64,000 bases of DNA from Dichetophora obliterata (GCA_963920525.1 OY986435.1:221644899-221708898); one strand, 5' to 3'; positions 47,208 to 58,708 are shown, numbered from the stretch's first letter. Notes: generated by a model not told the origin, from the sequence alone. Numbers and translations: made by a program.

Positions 47208-47835
47208 ATGATCCAAATACGATATTTTCAAACTCTAATCACTCTAGCTACATTGCTAGCAAATGTCGCTGGGAATAATGCAGAAAATACCGTGAGCATT
47301 TATAAGAAAAGACAAACTTGAATATTTATCAATAACTATCTGTACCACTTTACAGAAGCGTGTAGAAATTTTGAGTTTGCATGCCAGCAGTGAGGGTAGC
47401 TTTATGAATTACAGCCTCAATGTGCACAGCAATCGCACCAAATTTGACCTTAACTTTACGGTACACCAGCCACTGCCAGCGCACGATCTAGTGATGAATA
47501 TTAAATTGAGAATAAAAACTGACGAAAAGAATAACTATCGTACCGTTTATCACTGGAAGCGCATCGACGTTTGCAAGTTTCTAATTATATACCAGGAGGA
47601 CGACATGTTTCAGTTTGTCTTCAAGAGTTCGTTGCAGTCATCCTCCGTTATCCGTTGTCCCATACAACCTGGCAGCTACACGTTAAGCAATTTCGATATT
47701 GATCACAAAATGTTGATGGTGGCATTGGTTAAGGCAAAGTACAAATTTTTTATGGAAGTTGTGCAGACAAGCGGTGACATCGTTAAGATGTTTGCTCTGC
47801 AAATAACGACAGAATGTTTCTACGACTCCAATTAG
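47208..47835 (+). CDS. Secreted DUF1091-type (ML-like fold) protein, two exons
   Basis: Exon 1 (47208-47291) begins with ATG and encodes 28 residues, MIQIRYFQTLITLATLLANV and AGNNAENT; the hydrophobic stretch with AxA/G ending is a signal peptide. A 64-bp phase-0 intron (GTGAGC to TTTACAG, 47292-47355) leads to exon 2 (47356-47835), giving 187 residues in all. The mature part shows the DUF1091/DM8 layout: N-glycosylation sites (NYS, NRT, NFT), DLVMNIKLRIKTDEKNNYRT, the IDVCKFL core, RCPIQPGSYTLSNFDID with the second core Cys, and a C-terminal strand VKAKYKFFMEVVQ. AATAAA follows at about 47871. The family consists of small secreted proteins, many of unknown role, some in chemosensory organs. 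No lesion is seen. This is the best host gene of the window. The family call is by pattern, not by search. Confidence 0.7.
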
Positions 47836-47871
47836 TTGAAAAAAAATTCGCTCTAACTGTAAATCTCTTGA

Positions 47872-49224
47872 AATAAATGCATTTTGACCATATCCTTTAT
47901 GTCCACCTCTAGCGCATCTTTTTAAAACACATCAAAAATAAATATTCGACAACAATGTGAAATGAAAAACAACGTACAAAGAAAAATATTTCATCATAGT
48001 AATTGAAAAAAGTTCGCATAAGAAAAAAAAAATACGGCATGGGTGATGAAAATGTGTTTCATTCACAATGTTGAAACCACACGCGCCATGATGATACGCT
48101 CTCACACATGATAACCCACACAACAATAGCGTGATTACATCACACCGGGTCACAGAGGAGTGCAGTATGATTGCATGCTGGCGAAACCCCTCAGGAATCA
48201 GGAAAGAGCAGGACTAAATCTAAGCGGATTGTACCTATGCTATTTTCGTTCGATTTTTCCTTATTTGTATTTGTTATTTTTTTCGACTGCTATTATTCCA
48301 TACTATGTTCAATGCTCTGCGTGTCCGCTGCCGTGACATATGACAAATTTCACCTCGGTCTCATTTCGATAAAGATTGCATACCGCTTAAAGGTGATTCG
48401 GCCATGAAGACCACTGTTGCAGTGCACCGACCGATTATGGCTATTAGTCTGCGATTATCTCTCATATAAGTTTTCTTCTATATTATTGTGTATTTCTGTT
48501 GCTTGTCTTTTAATTTAACCACAGTAGCACTCAAGGGATTTGCTTAGGGATCGGGATTTTTTTGGTGCAGTGGTAAGTAATTGTGGAAGCCATATGCATA
48601 AGTCGGATTAATCATTAGATTGAAATTATTAGCAATTTATCGGATCAATAAGTTTGAAATTAATGGGAAAACAATATGTATTCATTCGTTTGATTGCGCT
48701 CAAACCTAAGACGCACTGGTCTGATAGAAGAAGTGCGGTTAAAGTTTTGAAAGGAAGAATTTCAATACATATTAAAGAAACACTTTTAGAAACTGTTAAG
48801 TGATAAGACTTTATCAAAGGTCATAGTTATTAGTATTCAATTTTATTTTATTAACTAAAAGTTTCAGAAATGAGCTTGAAAAAAGATTGTTTTTTTTTAT
48901 TTCAAGTATTAAGATATTTTAATCTTTAAAAACTCCTTCGAAATTTTTTTTAATTCATCAAGAACAAGCTTGATGAATTGAAAAAACAACTTTTAATTGT
49001 TCCTGAGCAATTTTCAGAAATTTTATTTCAGGGCAAGTTTAAATTATAGACTCCTTTAAGTTTAACTCCTTTTTGCCCTCAAGCACAAGCAACACCTGGA
49101 CTGCCCATGCATTATGGTTGCGTAGCATAGCTTCATGCGGCACAAAGTGACATTTAAGGAAAAAATCAACAACAAGTAATTAAAAACACGATTGCCAACC
49201 ACAAAACAAAAAAACTGTATTTAA
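47872..49224. other. Quiet, probably unique flank of the host gene
   Basis: No transposon ends or credible genes. It holds an 11-bp perfect hairpin at 48952-48979 (AATTCATCAAG, 6-nt loop, CTTGATGAATT). Open frames at 47932-48153 and 48171-48407 have no motif. Confidence 0.4.
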
Positions 49225-49400
49225 GCCATAGCCAGTGCTGCCAGATTTTGGGAGAGATCATTCCTGTTTTGTTCATGCACTGCAATTAGTTTTTCCCGTT
49301 CTCCCCTTAACATATTCCCATTTTTTCCTCTTTTAAAAGTTCAGTGTTTTATTTTAAATAGAAACCATAACAATACAAACATTACGAATGTTATTACATA

Positions 49401-51074
49401 CAGTATCGGACAAAACTAAAGCACGGAATATTGCTTACTACTATGTAGTTCAAAAAAATTGGAAAACTTGGTTGGATTTAATTTTTTTTTATTATTTTAT
49501 AATGATTATACACTAAGTTTAATAAAAAAAACAAAACATAATAATATTCTTTATTTTAAACAAAAAGAATCATATTTAATTTAAAATATTCGTTATCCTT
49601 ACGCGACAAAACTAAAGCACAGGTTCAATATATTAAAAAAAAAAATTATTTATGTAATACTTGGTTGCGTAACCCTTATTTTTCATAACTGCTGCCCATC
49701 TGCGTGGCATGGACTCAATAAGATTGGACAAGACATTCCCAGAAATGCTTTTCCATGCGATTTCTGCTTGACGGAAAAGCTCGTCCTTATTTTTGCAAGT
49801 TTCGCGTAATATTTTACGATCTACAATTTCCCATAGATTTTCTATGGGATTGAGATCTGGCGATTGGGCTGGCCACTTTAAAACATCGATCTTATCATTA
49901 ACAAACCACTCTTTCACACATTTTGCAGTGTGTTTGGGGTCGTTATCCTGCTGAAATATCCACTTTAGTGGCATTTCCTCCTCTGCATGTGGTAGCATAA
50001 CTTCTTGCAAAATATCTTTATACATAAAACGATCCATTATACCGTTTATCTTATGGATTGGTCCGATTCCATGACCCGAAAAACATCCCCATACCATTAC
50101 ATTCCCTCCCCCGTGCTTTACTGTGCCTTTAGTATAGCGTGGGTCAAGGCGTTTTCCTCTTGGTCTACGCACTAGCTTGAATCCGTCAGAATCCTTTAAA
50201 TTGAATTTCGATTCGTCAGAGAAAAGCACAGTTTTCCATCGAGAAGTAGTCCAGTTAAGATGTTCCTTTGCAAACTCAAGCCTGGCCTTTACATTTTTAT
50301 GGGAAATAAACGGTTTTTTTGCGCTTCTGTATGTTGCGAAGCCACCATCCACAGCTCGTCTTTGGATGGATCTGGGCGTTATGTTTAATTCCAATTGATT
50401 TGCAATAGACCTTGCTGATACAAAAGGATCCTTTTTAATAATCCGAATACTTGCCTGGTCTTCGCGTTTGGTGGTTTTTCGCGGTCGACCACCTCCATGT
50501 ATGGTAGTCCACGAACCCGAAGAGCTGAATCGGCTTATAATCCGGGAAATTACGCTATGGTGAATGCCAAATTTCTTAGAAATGCTTGTCACTGATTCAC
50601 CATTATTAAAATCACTAATTATTTTTTCTCTGATTTGAGTTGAATACTTATTGCGAGCCATTTTGTTTGATAAATTTTAAAAAGATGCACGGCTACTTTG
50701 AATGATCAAATATGACTGATATGCACGTGTCAAATTTTTCTAAACACTCAATGTTCTTCACAAGATGTTCTCCAAATAACGGTTTTCTTATTTAACGGCA
50801 CTTGTTGTTGGTATTTTCTAATAATCAAATAAAACAGCAAGCATCAAAGATTATGTGCTTTAGTTTTGTCGCTGGCATTTCTTGGCTTTTGGCATAACTT
50901 TGTAAAAAAAACATGGTTAAATTAAAAACAAAAGCATTTTAATTATAAATTTTGTATATTTAGTATGTTTTCCACATAAAATAAAGAATACAAATTATAT
51001 AAGTGATTTATTTAAACTTTATTGTATAATTTGGGTACAAGCAGAAGTCCGTGCTTTAGTTTTGTCCGATACTG
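49401..51074 (-). mobile_element. Complete Tc1-like element with IR/DR ends
   Basis: Outer ends CAGTATCGGACAAAACTAAA and exact inverse, with TA on both sides (49399-49400, 51075-51076), total 1674 bp. The core GACAAAACTAAAGCAC recurs inside both long ends at 49604-49619 (left) and, inverted, 50852-50869 (right), so each end of about 220 bp has two direct motif copies. This is the IR/DR arrangement needed for cooperative transposase binding in Minos- and Sleeping Beauty-like elements. The transposase frame is unbroken. It is the best candidate for a mobile, recently inserted element here. Confidence 0.9.
49633..50661 (-). CDS. Tc1-type transposase, intact (342 aa)
   Basis: Cut-and-paste transposase acting in the nucleus on the ends of its own element. 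Residues 1-50 form the first helix-turn-helix (MARNKYSTQIREKIISDFNN), 57-61 the AT-hook-like GRPRK linker, and about 66-120 the second helix-turn-helix. RRPRGKR at 165-171 looks like a nuclear signal. The DD34E triad is complete: D149 in VLFSDESKF, D239 in WIFQQDNDPKHT, E274 in NPIENLWE, with 34 residues between the last two. A glycine-rich KHGGGNVMVWGCFSGHG block is present, and the length of 342 is usual for Tc1. Start is the ATG at 50659-50661; the stop is just before the left end repeat. No lesion is seen. Confidence 0.93.
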   Translation of the reverse strand: MARNKYSTQIREKIISDFNNGESVTSISKKFGIHHSVISRIISRFSSSGSWTTIHGGGRPRKTTKREDQASIRIIKKDPFVSARSIANQLELNITPRSIQRRAVDGGFATYRSAKKPFISHKNVKARLEFAKEHLNWTTSRWKTVLFSDESKFNLKDSDGFKLVRRPRGKRLDPRYTKGTVKHGGGNVMVWGCFSGHGIGPIHKINGIMDRFMYKDILQEVMLPHAEEEMPLKWIFQQDNDPKHTAKCVKEWFVNDKIDVLKWPAQSPDLNPIENLWEIVDRKILRETCKNKDELFRQAEIAWKSISGNVLSNLIESMPRRWAAVMKNKGYATKYYINNFFF

Positions 51075-52540
51075 TATATGCCCTAAAAAAATATATCACA
51101 TTTATTACTTGTACATATTACTTGAGTGACAAATGAACGAAATCAATTTTCTTAATTTTTGGGAACACTTCACTAGTATCTGCATAGCCCTAGAACTAGA
51201 AACCAAGGTAGATATCTGCCTCCAACAAACTTTGAACTACGTTTCTAAGTAAGTCAGTGACTGATTATCGACTGACAACCTATACCATAATTAAGTTGAA
51301 GGTTCTAACAATATGTCGAGGTCGCGAAATCCTTTAGTTTCTTGTTAAGGGTATGACCTGCGGTTAAAAAATCACAATTTCTTTCTATAACCCTTCAAAA
51401 AAAATGCCTGCAAAGGATTTTTTAAAATTCGATTTATCTTTGGAGTTACATAGCTATATATGTATACTAGTATCGCCTGTGGTCGAAGTTCGACCATATC
51501 AAAATCGATTTGTCTTTTGTTTTTTTTTTTAATTTTTATTGAAAACCGTTTATCAAAGTTAAAAAGCATTTAACAAGTTGAAAGCATGATTAATACTTTT
51601 GGCTAATACCATTTATCCACAACTCATTTTACGTACTCTGTACTAGCTGTTATCAGAATCAGAATGTAAAACCAATTTTCATATATCGATTGCGCTGATT
51701 ATTGTTTATGTTTGCTTCTCATATTGTTTCGATGTTAATTTTTCCGATTCTTAAATTTTCACGGAATTATCGCGTCACACTTATATTTTAAAAAAATGAG
51801 CAGCGGATGTTAGTTATTTTTTGTATTTACTTAAATACTAATAGTGCAATTTTAGTGAAGTTGACACATTTTAACAAATAAAATAATATATTTTAAAATC
51901 TTAATTGATTTGAGGTCATAAGGTGCAAAAAAAGTTATTTCAGTACAAACTTTTGGTTCTTAAAAATCCTTGAAGGACATGAAAATATCAAACTCTTTGA
52001 ATATATTTTCAGATCATATAAAGTCCATTTACTCCAAAAATCATAAAAAAATTATCAGTGGCTTAGCGTCAGGTCTGAAAGGAATAAAGGACGAACAAAC
52101 AAAGAAACATACAAACAATTAGTGTTGTCGTTTAACAGCGGTTGAAAGTAGTCATGAGAACTTTTTTAAATTGCACTAACATACCAAATTTATTACATTT
52201 TATAAATTTTTGGCTAATACGACTAAAACTGTCTGAAATATGGCATTTATTAATTGTGGATGTCATGTCATGGATAAGGGTTTCGTTAAAGTAAAAATGT
52301 TTCTCTACACAAAATTACTAAACGCGCCTGAAGAAGTTTTCACTTCAAAAACTCGATTATTACCTCTGCAGGCGTTGGAGGTCTCGCAGCTACATTGTAG
52401 GTATAAAAGAAATAATTGGTTACGCATGTGTCTATTTACAACCCACTGGTAAATTGAATTAAATTACTTCATTCTGTTCAGGTTATCAGTTCGAGAGAGT
52501 GAGTAATTTAGAAACAGCAACAACAACAATGCCACATAGC

Positions 52541-53810
52541 CACCGTTGCCGCTTTGGTAGAATTCTACCAAATGTGGTAGTTTTTTTTTCTTCAAATCTT
52601 CAAATTTTTTTTTCTTCAAATTTCTTCAAATTGGTTATTTGGTAATTTTTTTTTCAATTTGGTAGATTTTGATAGATTTTTTTAATTTTGTACACAATTT
52701 TTTTAAAAAAAACTCTTAAAAATTAAATAAAAATAGAAATTATGGCGCTTGGCTCACCTCGTTAAAATAATGAACATTTTGTAGATCTTCCCAAGTATCA
52801 TATTTTTGAACAGTTTCAAATTTAGTTCTTTTGTTCGACAGTCAGATTGCCCGCTATTTTTCGCATAATTACCCCATAGTTCTGCAGCAGCAGAAAGAAA
52901 GTTTTCTGACTTGACATTGATAAAAAAAATTAGGAACAAGTTAGGGCATAGAACAATTAATAATATAATGCTGGCTGAGGAATTGGCCAAAAAAACAATA
53001 TACTGATACTTACCATTGGACAGTTAAAACCGATTTTTAAATTTAATATGGAAAACTTTTTTGTTTTCCTTATGTCCCTTTAAAAGTTTGTGTAGCTTTG
53101 TTATGTTTTTCTAGTCAAATGAATTAAAATACTCTGATTTTATTTAAATTGAAATAATTTTTGTTATAGATATAAGAATTTTCACTTTTAAAATGAGATT
53201 CATATGTACAAATATTCGGGGTTATAATAAAATGTGTTTTTTTTTTATTTATGACTGTTTAACAGACATTAGGGGTATTCACGGGTTGATGAGAAACGCA
53301 GTTGCGGAGATGTGAAAATGCAATATTGCGAACTTTCGCAGCACTCCAACAACAAACACATTAGAAGCAATTTTGCAACTCTTCTTGAATTACGCACTGC
53401 CCAAACCTATTGCGAGAACGCAGTAGCAATGATGCTAAACAGCTAATGCGTGTTTTGGTTGTTCTCAAACTTAGTTGCCACCTGGGTAAAACTTTAAAAA
53501 GCTTAAGTTTGTGCGTTGATTCTAACAACTTTTTGTGATTTTGAAATGAGGTGGCGATATATTTACTGTTCATTCGACATATATTTTTTATTAAATAATT
53601 CAGTTGCAATTTTTATGTTCAATCGTTAGTGCTCAAAATGTCTTGCATTTTCACAATATTGCAAGTCGCAGCAACCCGTGAATACCCCTATTTTTACAGT
53701 ATTCCGAAAAGAGTATTAAAGCTTTGTTTTGCTTTAGTAATTTTTTGTTTAATTTGGTAGATTGTTTAGATGAGATTGGTAGCTAAAATTGTATTTGAGT
53801 GACAACCCTG
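52541..53810. mobile_element. hAT-like non-autonomous element, TTTGGTAG-rich ends
   Basis: The ends CACCGTTGCCGCT and inverse CAGGGTTGTCACT fit the hAT consensus, with flanks CACATAGC and CACACAAC (6 of 8). TTTGGTAGA/TTGGTAG motifs repeat near both ends as subterminal sites. A minus-strand frame at 52754-52990 (SAAAELWGNYAKNSGQSDC) is not recognised. It contains the MITE at 53270-53690. Confidence 0.45.
53270..53690. mobile_element. MITE with TAGGGGTATTCACGGGTTG ends
   Basis: A perfect 19-bp inverted terminal repeat including the outer TA. Long imperfect complementarity continues inward (AATGCAATATTGCG against TTGCAATATTGTGA). The outer GGGGTATTCACG is shared with the MITE at 32114-32458. 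Confidence 0.75.
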
Positions 53811-54114
53811 CACACAACTCTGTTGCAGTGTTCTGAGTCACTCTCTTCTCTCTCGTGTATGCTACAGCAAGGTATATTCAACATGGTAGTGTCGTCACAG
53901 AGAGATGGGTACCGTAGCTGTCACGCATAAGAAGAGCGTAAAAGAAAATAAATAAAAGCTGAGAGAAAACTGTCAAATGTGTTCTTAAATTTATATAGTT
54001 TTAGTTTATGTGCGTGAATATTTTAAACTGTTCCCAAGTATTTTAATGACTTTTCTTTTCGACTCCATTTGTCGTATGTCATCAATTTTTTAAATTTCTA
54101 CAAAAAATTTATAA

Positions 54115-54362
54115 TCATAAAAAACGACTCCAGATAGTCTGTTGATTTGTACTGCCCCAGAAAGTGTTCTGCATCCAACAGAATCACTCTTGCCAAGGAC
54201 GACGCTTCTGTGCAGTTGAACATCGTCGACGTTGATGCAGAAACCGGCCGCATGACTGTTGGTTCCAAGACCTATGCTATCTGCGGCGGAATCAGACACA
54301 TGGGTTAATCCTATAATTGCATTTGCGTTTGGCCAAGAATGACGGACTAGCAAGAACTTCTA
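54115..54362 (+). pseudogene. RpS21: Processed pseudogene of ribosomal protein S21
   Basis: The plus strand encodes KNDSR, a stop, [40 protein letters not shown] and [16 protein letters not shown], matching the cytosolic 40S protein eS21 of insects nearly end to end (about 80 residues). A TAA follows HMG where Glu is expected (54307-54309), then a one-base frameshift leads to RLAKNDGLARTSK in the family position of the C-terminus. The initiator ATG is lost. No intron interrupts it and an AATAAA lies just after (about 54372), so retrotransposition of an mRNA is likely. The opposite-strand open frame is a shadow. RpS21 identity is recognised from family knowledge, with high certainty; loss of function is directly visible. 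Confidence 0.85.
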
Positions 54363-56091
54363 AAGTTGTTAACAATAAAGTTGCTAAAATCAATTTAAAT
54401 ACATCAATTTAAAACACAACATAATTTTATTTATTAACATGTTATTGAAAAATTTTGTAATCTGATTTTGACAGCTCAGGTACCCACAACAAGAGAGAAT
54501 TTTACCTACTACCACTACCTTCTTATATATACCTTGTGTTACAGCAACGATGTTCAACAGAGCTGTGTTGCTATTGGTTTGCACTGTCCCATTGGGAAAA
54601 AAGGTTTTTACATTTGCTTAGTCTTACCTTTCTTAGTGACAACTTATTCGAATAAAAATTATATTCTGCAAGTGTACTCGAAAATACCTTTCTAACGATG
54701 TAAGATTCATGTGAATATGCTGACGTTAACACAGGAAAAATGGTACCACATTTTTTTTTTGTTTGCGTAATAATATATAGAAGATATACACTCGCAGTGC
54801 AGTAATAAAACTTTAAATGCGTTTTTCTCGAAATCACTTTTTTCAAACTGGTGTGTCGTTTTTCTGGAGAACTAGAAGTCGGATGAAGGCGACGTTTTGT
54901 AGGTAATCACGTCATTTTATCAATTTTTTATATTTTGGAAATATCCTAGTTCAGGACCTGCCTGATGTTATTTCCAACAAAATGCCGCCCGCAGAATTTC
55001 GATACGATATCTGGTTACCAAGAAAAATGACACCCCGCTTTCCTTCTCATTTTTACGTACCCATTTTCATCGCTCTGGGAGGGGGGATAAAAAACATCGA
55101 AACACAAAAAAGTACGCAAAAAGTTAGAAAATTACGTCTACTTTCACGTAAAAAACCCAAATTTGATAAATTTAAAAACGACTGAGCTGCAGCAATTTTG
55201 AAAAACGTTATTTTTGTGGGCTTGAACCGCAGGTCATACCTTAATGTGGCAGAGTGAAGACGTGAAGCTCGTGTGGATGTGTGTGGTTTAAGATTCCAAA
55301 TTTTTTTTAATTTTCAGAGTCTCAAATAAATAGACCTTTTTAGCAAGGTATTACTTTTCTTAAAGTCTTATATGTCCTCTTTAAAATCCTGTGCTTTAAT
55401 TTAAAAATCGGTTGTTTAGAAATAAAGTTATAATTTTTTGTTTGTGAAATGACGGTTTGACAGTTTTTTCTTTAGCTATTTAAATCTTTAGCTATTTAAA
55501 TCTATTTTTCACCAACTTAACCTTGATCAAACTGAATTTGCTCTTTTTTTTACCCCAGTTTGTAGTTTACAGGTTAAAAAAATGGGTTTGTAGTTCTTGG
55601 GTTAAAAAACGATGCCAAAAATTTTGCACATCTTGTGTAAGTGTATTTAATAAATCAATATTTTTAGTGACCTATATTCAAAGTAGATTTAAATTAAAAT
55701 TTTTTAAATAAATAGGAACACAACGGAATTAATGAAGGATGCGTTTTGTTTTTCAGTTTAAACGCTCCGCCTTCGTCCCAGAAATTAAATCTTTCAAAAG
55801 TACTCAGTTTTATTTACCCATTTTTCATAGTTTGCGAAGCAAATAAATCTTATGACTCTGAACATAGAGCAAATTACGTTTGAGCTTACAGCTGATGACA
55901 ATCCAAATGAACTTAAATTTAATACACAAGCTAATTCAAATAGCAATTAAATTAAAACTCAAAATGACAGATAAGACTATGCGCCAAAATGGCAAAAATT
56001 TCTGTCAATATTTTTTCTTATAGATGTCAGCCCGAACACGAAAACCGCAATAAAAATTATTTTCTATGGAAAGGTTTTCGAGATATATATA

Positions 56092-57013
56092 CAGGGTCCG
56101 CCAAATAACTTTTTTTTTTGAAAATTGTATAAAAAAAACTACTAAATATTTTTTCAAATTTCTTTTTTTATTTGAAAGTACAATCCTTCAGGTTAATAAT
56201 AAAAAATAATTCCATTCAAATGGCTGCCTCGGTTGGCCATGCAGTAGCCTACACGATCGGTCCAATTTTTAAGCACATTATCGATTGTGTGCAGCTGTAT
56301 TTCACCAATGGCTTCACGAATATTGTTCTTAAAGCGTCAATTGTCTCTGGCTTGTCGGCGTAACACTTATCTTTAAGGGCACCCCACAAATAATAGTCCA
56401 ACGGTGTCAAATCGCAGCTCTGAGGTGGCCAAACGACATCAGCTCTGCGGCTGATAATGCGATCTTCAAAAACAGGGCGCAAAACATCGAGTGTAGCTTC
56501 GGCTGTGTGGCACGCAGCGCCGTCCTGTTGAAACCAAATGTTGCCAATATCCTCCTCTTCAATTTTTGTGAACAAAAAATTTGTTCAACATGGCCCGATA
56601 ACGATCGCCATTGATTGTAAAGGCCACTCCTTGCTCATTTTCGAAGAAAAATGGCCCAATTATGCCTCTGGACCAAAATCCGCACCAAACAGTGACTCGT
56701 TTTGAGTGCAGCGGCTTTTCAATGTATGCGTGCGGGTTTTCTGTGCCCTAAATGCGACAATTTTGCTTGTTTACATATCCGCCAAGATCAAAATGAGCTT
56801 CATCTGAAAAGATGATTTTTTTTGGCAAAATCGGCATCTTCTGCATCAAAGTAATTTCGCAATATTTCCCAGCGTTGTACAAGCGTATACACAACCATAT
56901 TCGTTTAGCGGAAGGATAAAACTAATTATCTGTCAAATCAGACATGAGCTAAGTATTACCATTCACGAAATAAGCACTAGTTGAAAAAAAAAAATATTAG
57001 ATGGCGGACCCTG
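56092..57013 (-). mobile_element. Truncated Tc1/mariner element in the palindrome's left arm
   Basis: The ends CAGGGTCCGCCA and exact inverse are flanked by TA (56090-56091, 57014-57015), total 922 bp. The transposase inside lacks its N-terminal half, so an internal deletion occurred. The inverted arm of the palindrome at about 58375-58395 carries the uninserted sequence. Confidence 0.8.
56249..56845 (-). pseudogene. Tc1/mariner-type transposase, catalytic part only
   Basis: The minus strand encodes KKIIFSDEAHFDLGGYVNKQ with the first Asp, NCRI, then a TAG in place of the usual Trp, GTENPHAYIEKPLHSKRVTV, WCGFWSRGIIGPFFFENEQG and VAFTINGDRYRAMLN. After a frameshift come NIWFQQDGAACHTAEATLDV (second Asp) and SCDLTPLDYYLWGALKDKCY (third Asp). 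The end IKVGPIV-like tail is altered. The DNA-binding half is missing. It is a relative, but not the same family, of the gene at 19261-20347. Confidence 0.75.
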
Positions 57014-58708
57014 TATTTGACTTTCTGATTTTTTGGATATAGCTTTATTTTATATATATACATTTGACCATATCAATATCAATACCAATATCAAATTGAA
57101 GACAAATAAATTTACTTTCAATTTTGGTAATCTGTTGAGTATTTTCCACACAATCGAAAAAAATATAAAAAATAAATCATTTTTTTTTTCAGTGAAAAAT
57201 AATATCGAAAAATCTTTAAAAAAATTAGCAAAAATAGAAGACACCAAAATATGCAGTTTATAATTTTATGCATGAAGATGGCTCTTTAACGAAGTTAGAT
57301 ACAACAAGGTAAAGGTACCAAAAATTGAATTTTATCCGATTTTTTAATTTAATTTAAAATAATTTAATTTTATTTTGTGTAAAGTTAATGTTTAGGTCAA
57401 ATTTTATTAAAGTAATGGTAAATGTATACTTTAAAAGTGATTTCAGCTCCTTTTTTGTTAGCAATAGTTGATAGTTATGCTGCCTGGAATTAGTATCGGC
57501 AAATTGTTTCTGATTTTTTTTTTTTTTTTGGGAACAAAAGGAACCCAGAATACAAAGCAATCATTTATGATTTCATTAAGAATATTGCCAAAATTGGTAT
57601 GTTATACGATTTTTTTGCATTATTTTGCTTTTATCACTTTATTTCCTCTATTTGTTATTTTAAATACAGGCGCAAATAACTCATAGCAGATCCACTTTTC
57701 TTTTTCAAACTCCCACTAAAATTTTTTCCCTCCAAACCTTGGTGACGTCTGTGACGAACATGGTGAATGATTTCATCAACAAATCAAATCAATGGATCGT
57801 CGATATCAGGGATCTTGGAACGTGAACATGATGGGCGATTATAAATAGTTTTTCATTAGACAAACAAATTCTGAAAAGTTTTTTATAAAACAGAAAAAAG
57901 GTGCCGAAATCACTTTTAAAATATACACTAACCATAACTTTAGTCAAATTTGACCTAAACATTAACTTTACAATAAATAAAATTAAATTATTTTAAATAA
58001 CATTAAGAAAACAGAAAAAATTTAATTTTTGGTACCTTCACCTTGTTTTATCTACTACCTTCGTTATTCTTCCATAAATTTACTTCATCAGAAGCTCATT
58101 CTTTTCTTTAAAAAAAAATGGTGTTTTCAATTTTTGCTAATTTTTTAGAGAATTTTCGATTTTATTTTTCACTGGAAAAAATTATTTCTTTTTTATATTT
58201 CTCTCGATTGTGCGGAAACTACTCAGCAGATAAGCAAAATTGATGAATTAAATTTTAAAAAAAATTTATTTATCTGTTATTTGATATTTATTTTAACCAA
58301 ATCGGTCAATCGAAACTTAAGATATGGTAAAAGGTATGGAGCTATATCCAAAAAAAACCTGGTCAAAAATTCAAAAATATATATCTCGAAAACCTATTCG
58401 TGGAATAAATTTTTATTACGAATTTCGTGTTCAGCGGGCCGAAATCTCAAAAAAAAAAATTAGTGGCATATCGATCACAAAAATGGTGGCGCTTAGTGTA
58501 ATTTTATTAATTTAAATACAAGATGTTTAAAAATTCATAACATATGTAGCTAATTTGTTGATTTTGTGACAAAATAACTGTTTTTGCACAAAAACGCGAT
58601 TAATCTCATTTTTCTCGTTTTTAAGAGTGTTATTCCCATTCTCCCTTTTGGGTTGCAAATTCCCCCAAAACGGAGAAAATTCATTTTTCTGGCAACACTG
58701 GGCATAGC

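Larger units (their letters stand above)
51349..55240. mobile_element. TTAA-bounded inverted-repeat element or composite
   Basis: GGGTATGACCTGCGGTT at 51349-51365 and its inverse (one G fewer) ending at 55240 are each flanked by TTAA (51345-51348, 55241-55244). A TTAA duplication suggests piggyBac- or Kolobok-like transposition. No matching transposase was found inside; the interior holds a hAT element, a MITE and an RpS21 pseudogene. Confidence 0.6.
55975..58505. repeat. Large palindromic (fold-back) element
   Basis: The left arm, 55975-56091 plus 57014-57450, is the inverse of the right arm, 57900-58505. Matching blocks include TTTTCGAGATATATAT, AAAAATTAGCAAAAAT-like sequence, TTAATGTTTAGGTCAAATTT and AAGGTACCAAAAATT. 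A spacer of about 450 bp separates the arms (57451-57899). The left arm is split by the Tc1/mariner element at 56092-57013, whose insertion point is intact in the right arm. No gene is recognised. The termini and any target duplication were not resolved. Confidence 0.75.
49233..58700. mobile_element. hAT element B boundary pair enclosing a transposon nest
   Basis: The left end CAGTGCTGCCAGA and right inverse CAGTGTTGCCAGA are flanked by GCCATAGC (49225-49232) and GGCATAGC (58701-58708), 7 of 8 identical. Just inside both ends lie GGGAGA/TCTCCC-rich stretches. Inside are the intact Tc1 element, the TTAA element and the large palindrome. No hAT transposase was recognised inside, so the pairing is inference from ends and duplication. 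Confidence 0.45.

Noticed and set aside
50177..50398. Plus-strand 73-codon frame inside the Tc1 element
   Set aside because: Antisense shadow of the intact transposase.
54090..54353. 87-codon minus-strand frame
   Set aside because: It is antisense to the RpS21 pseudogene, whose plus-strand reading is unmistakable.
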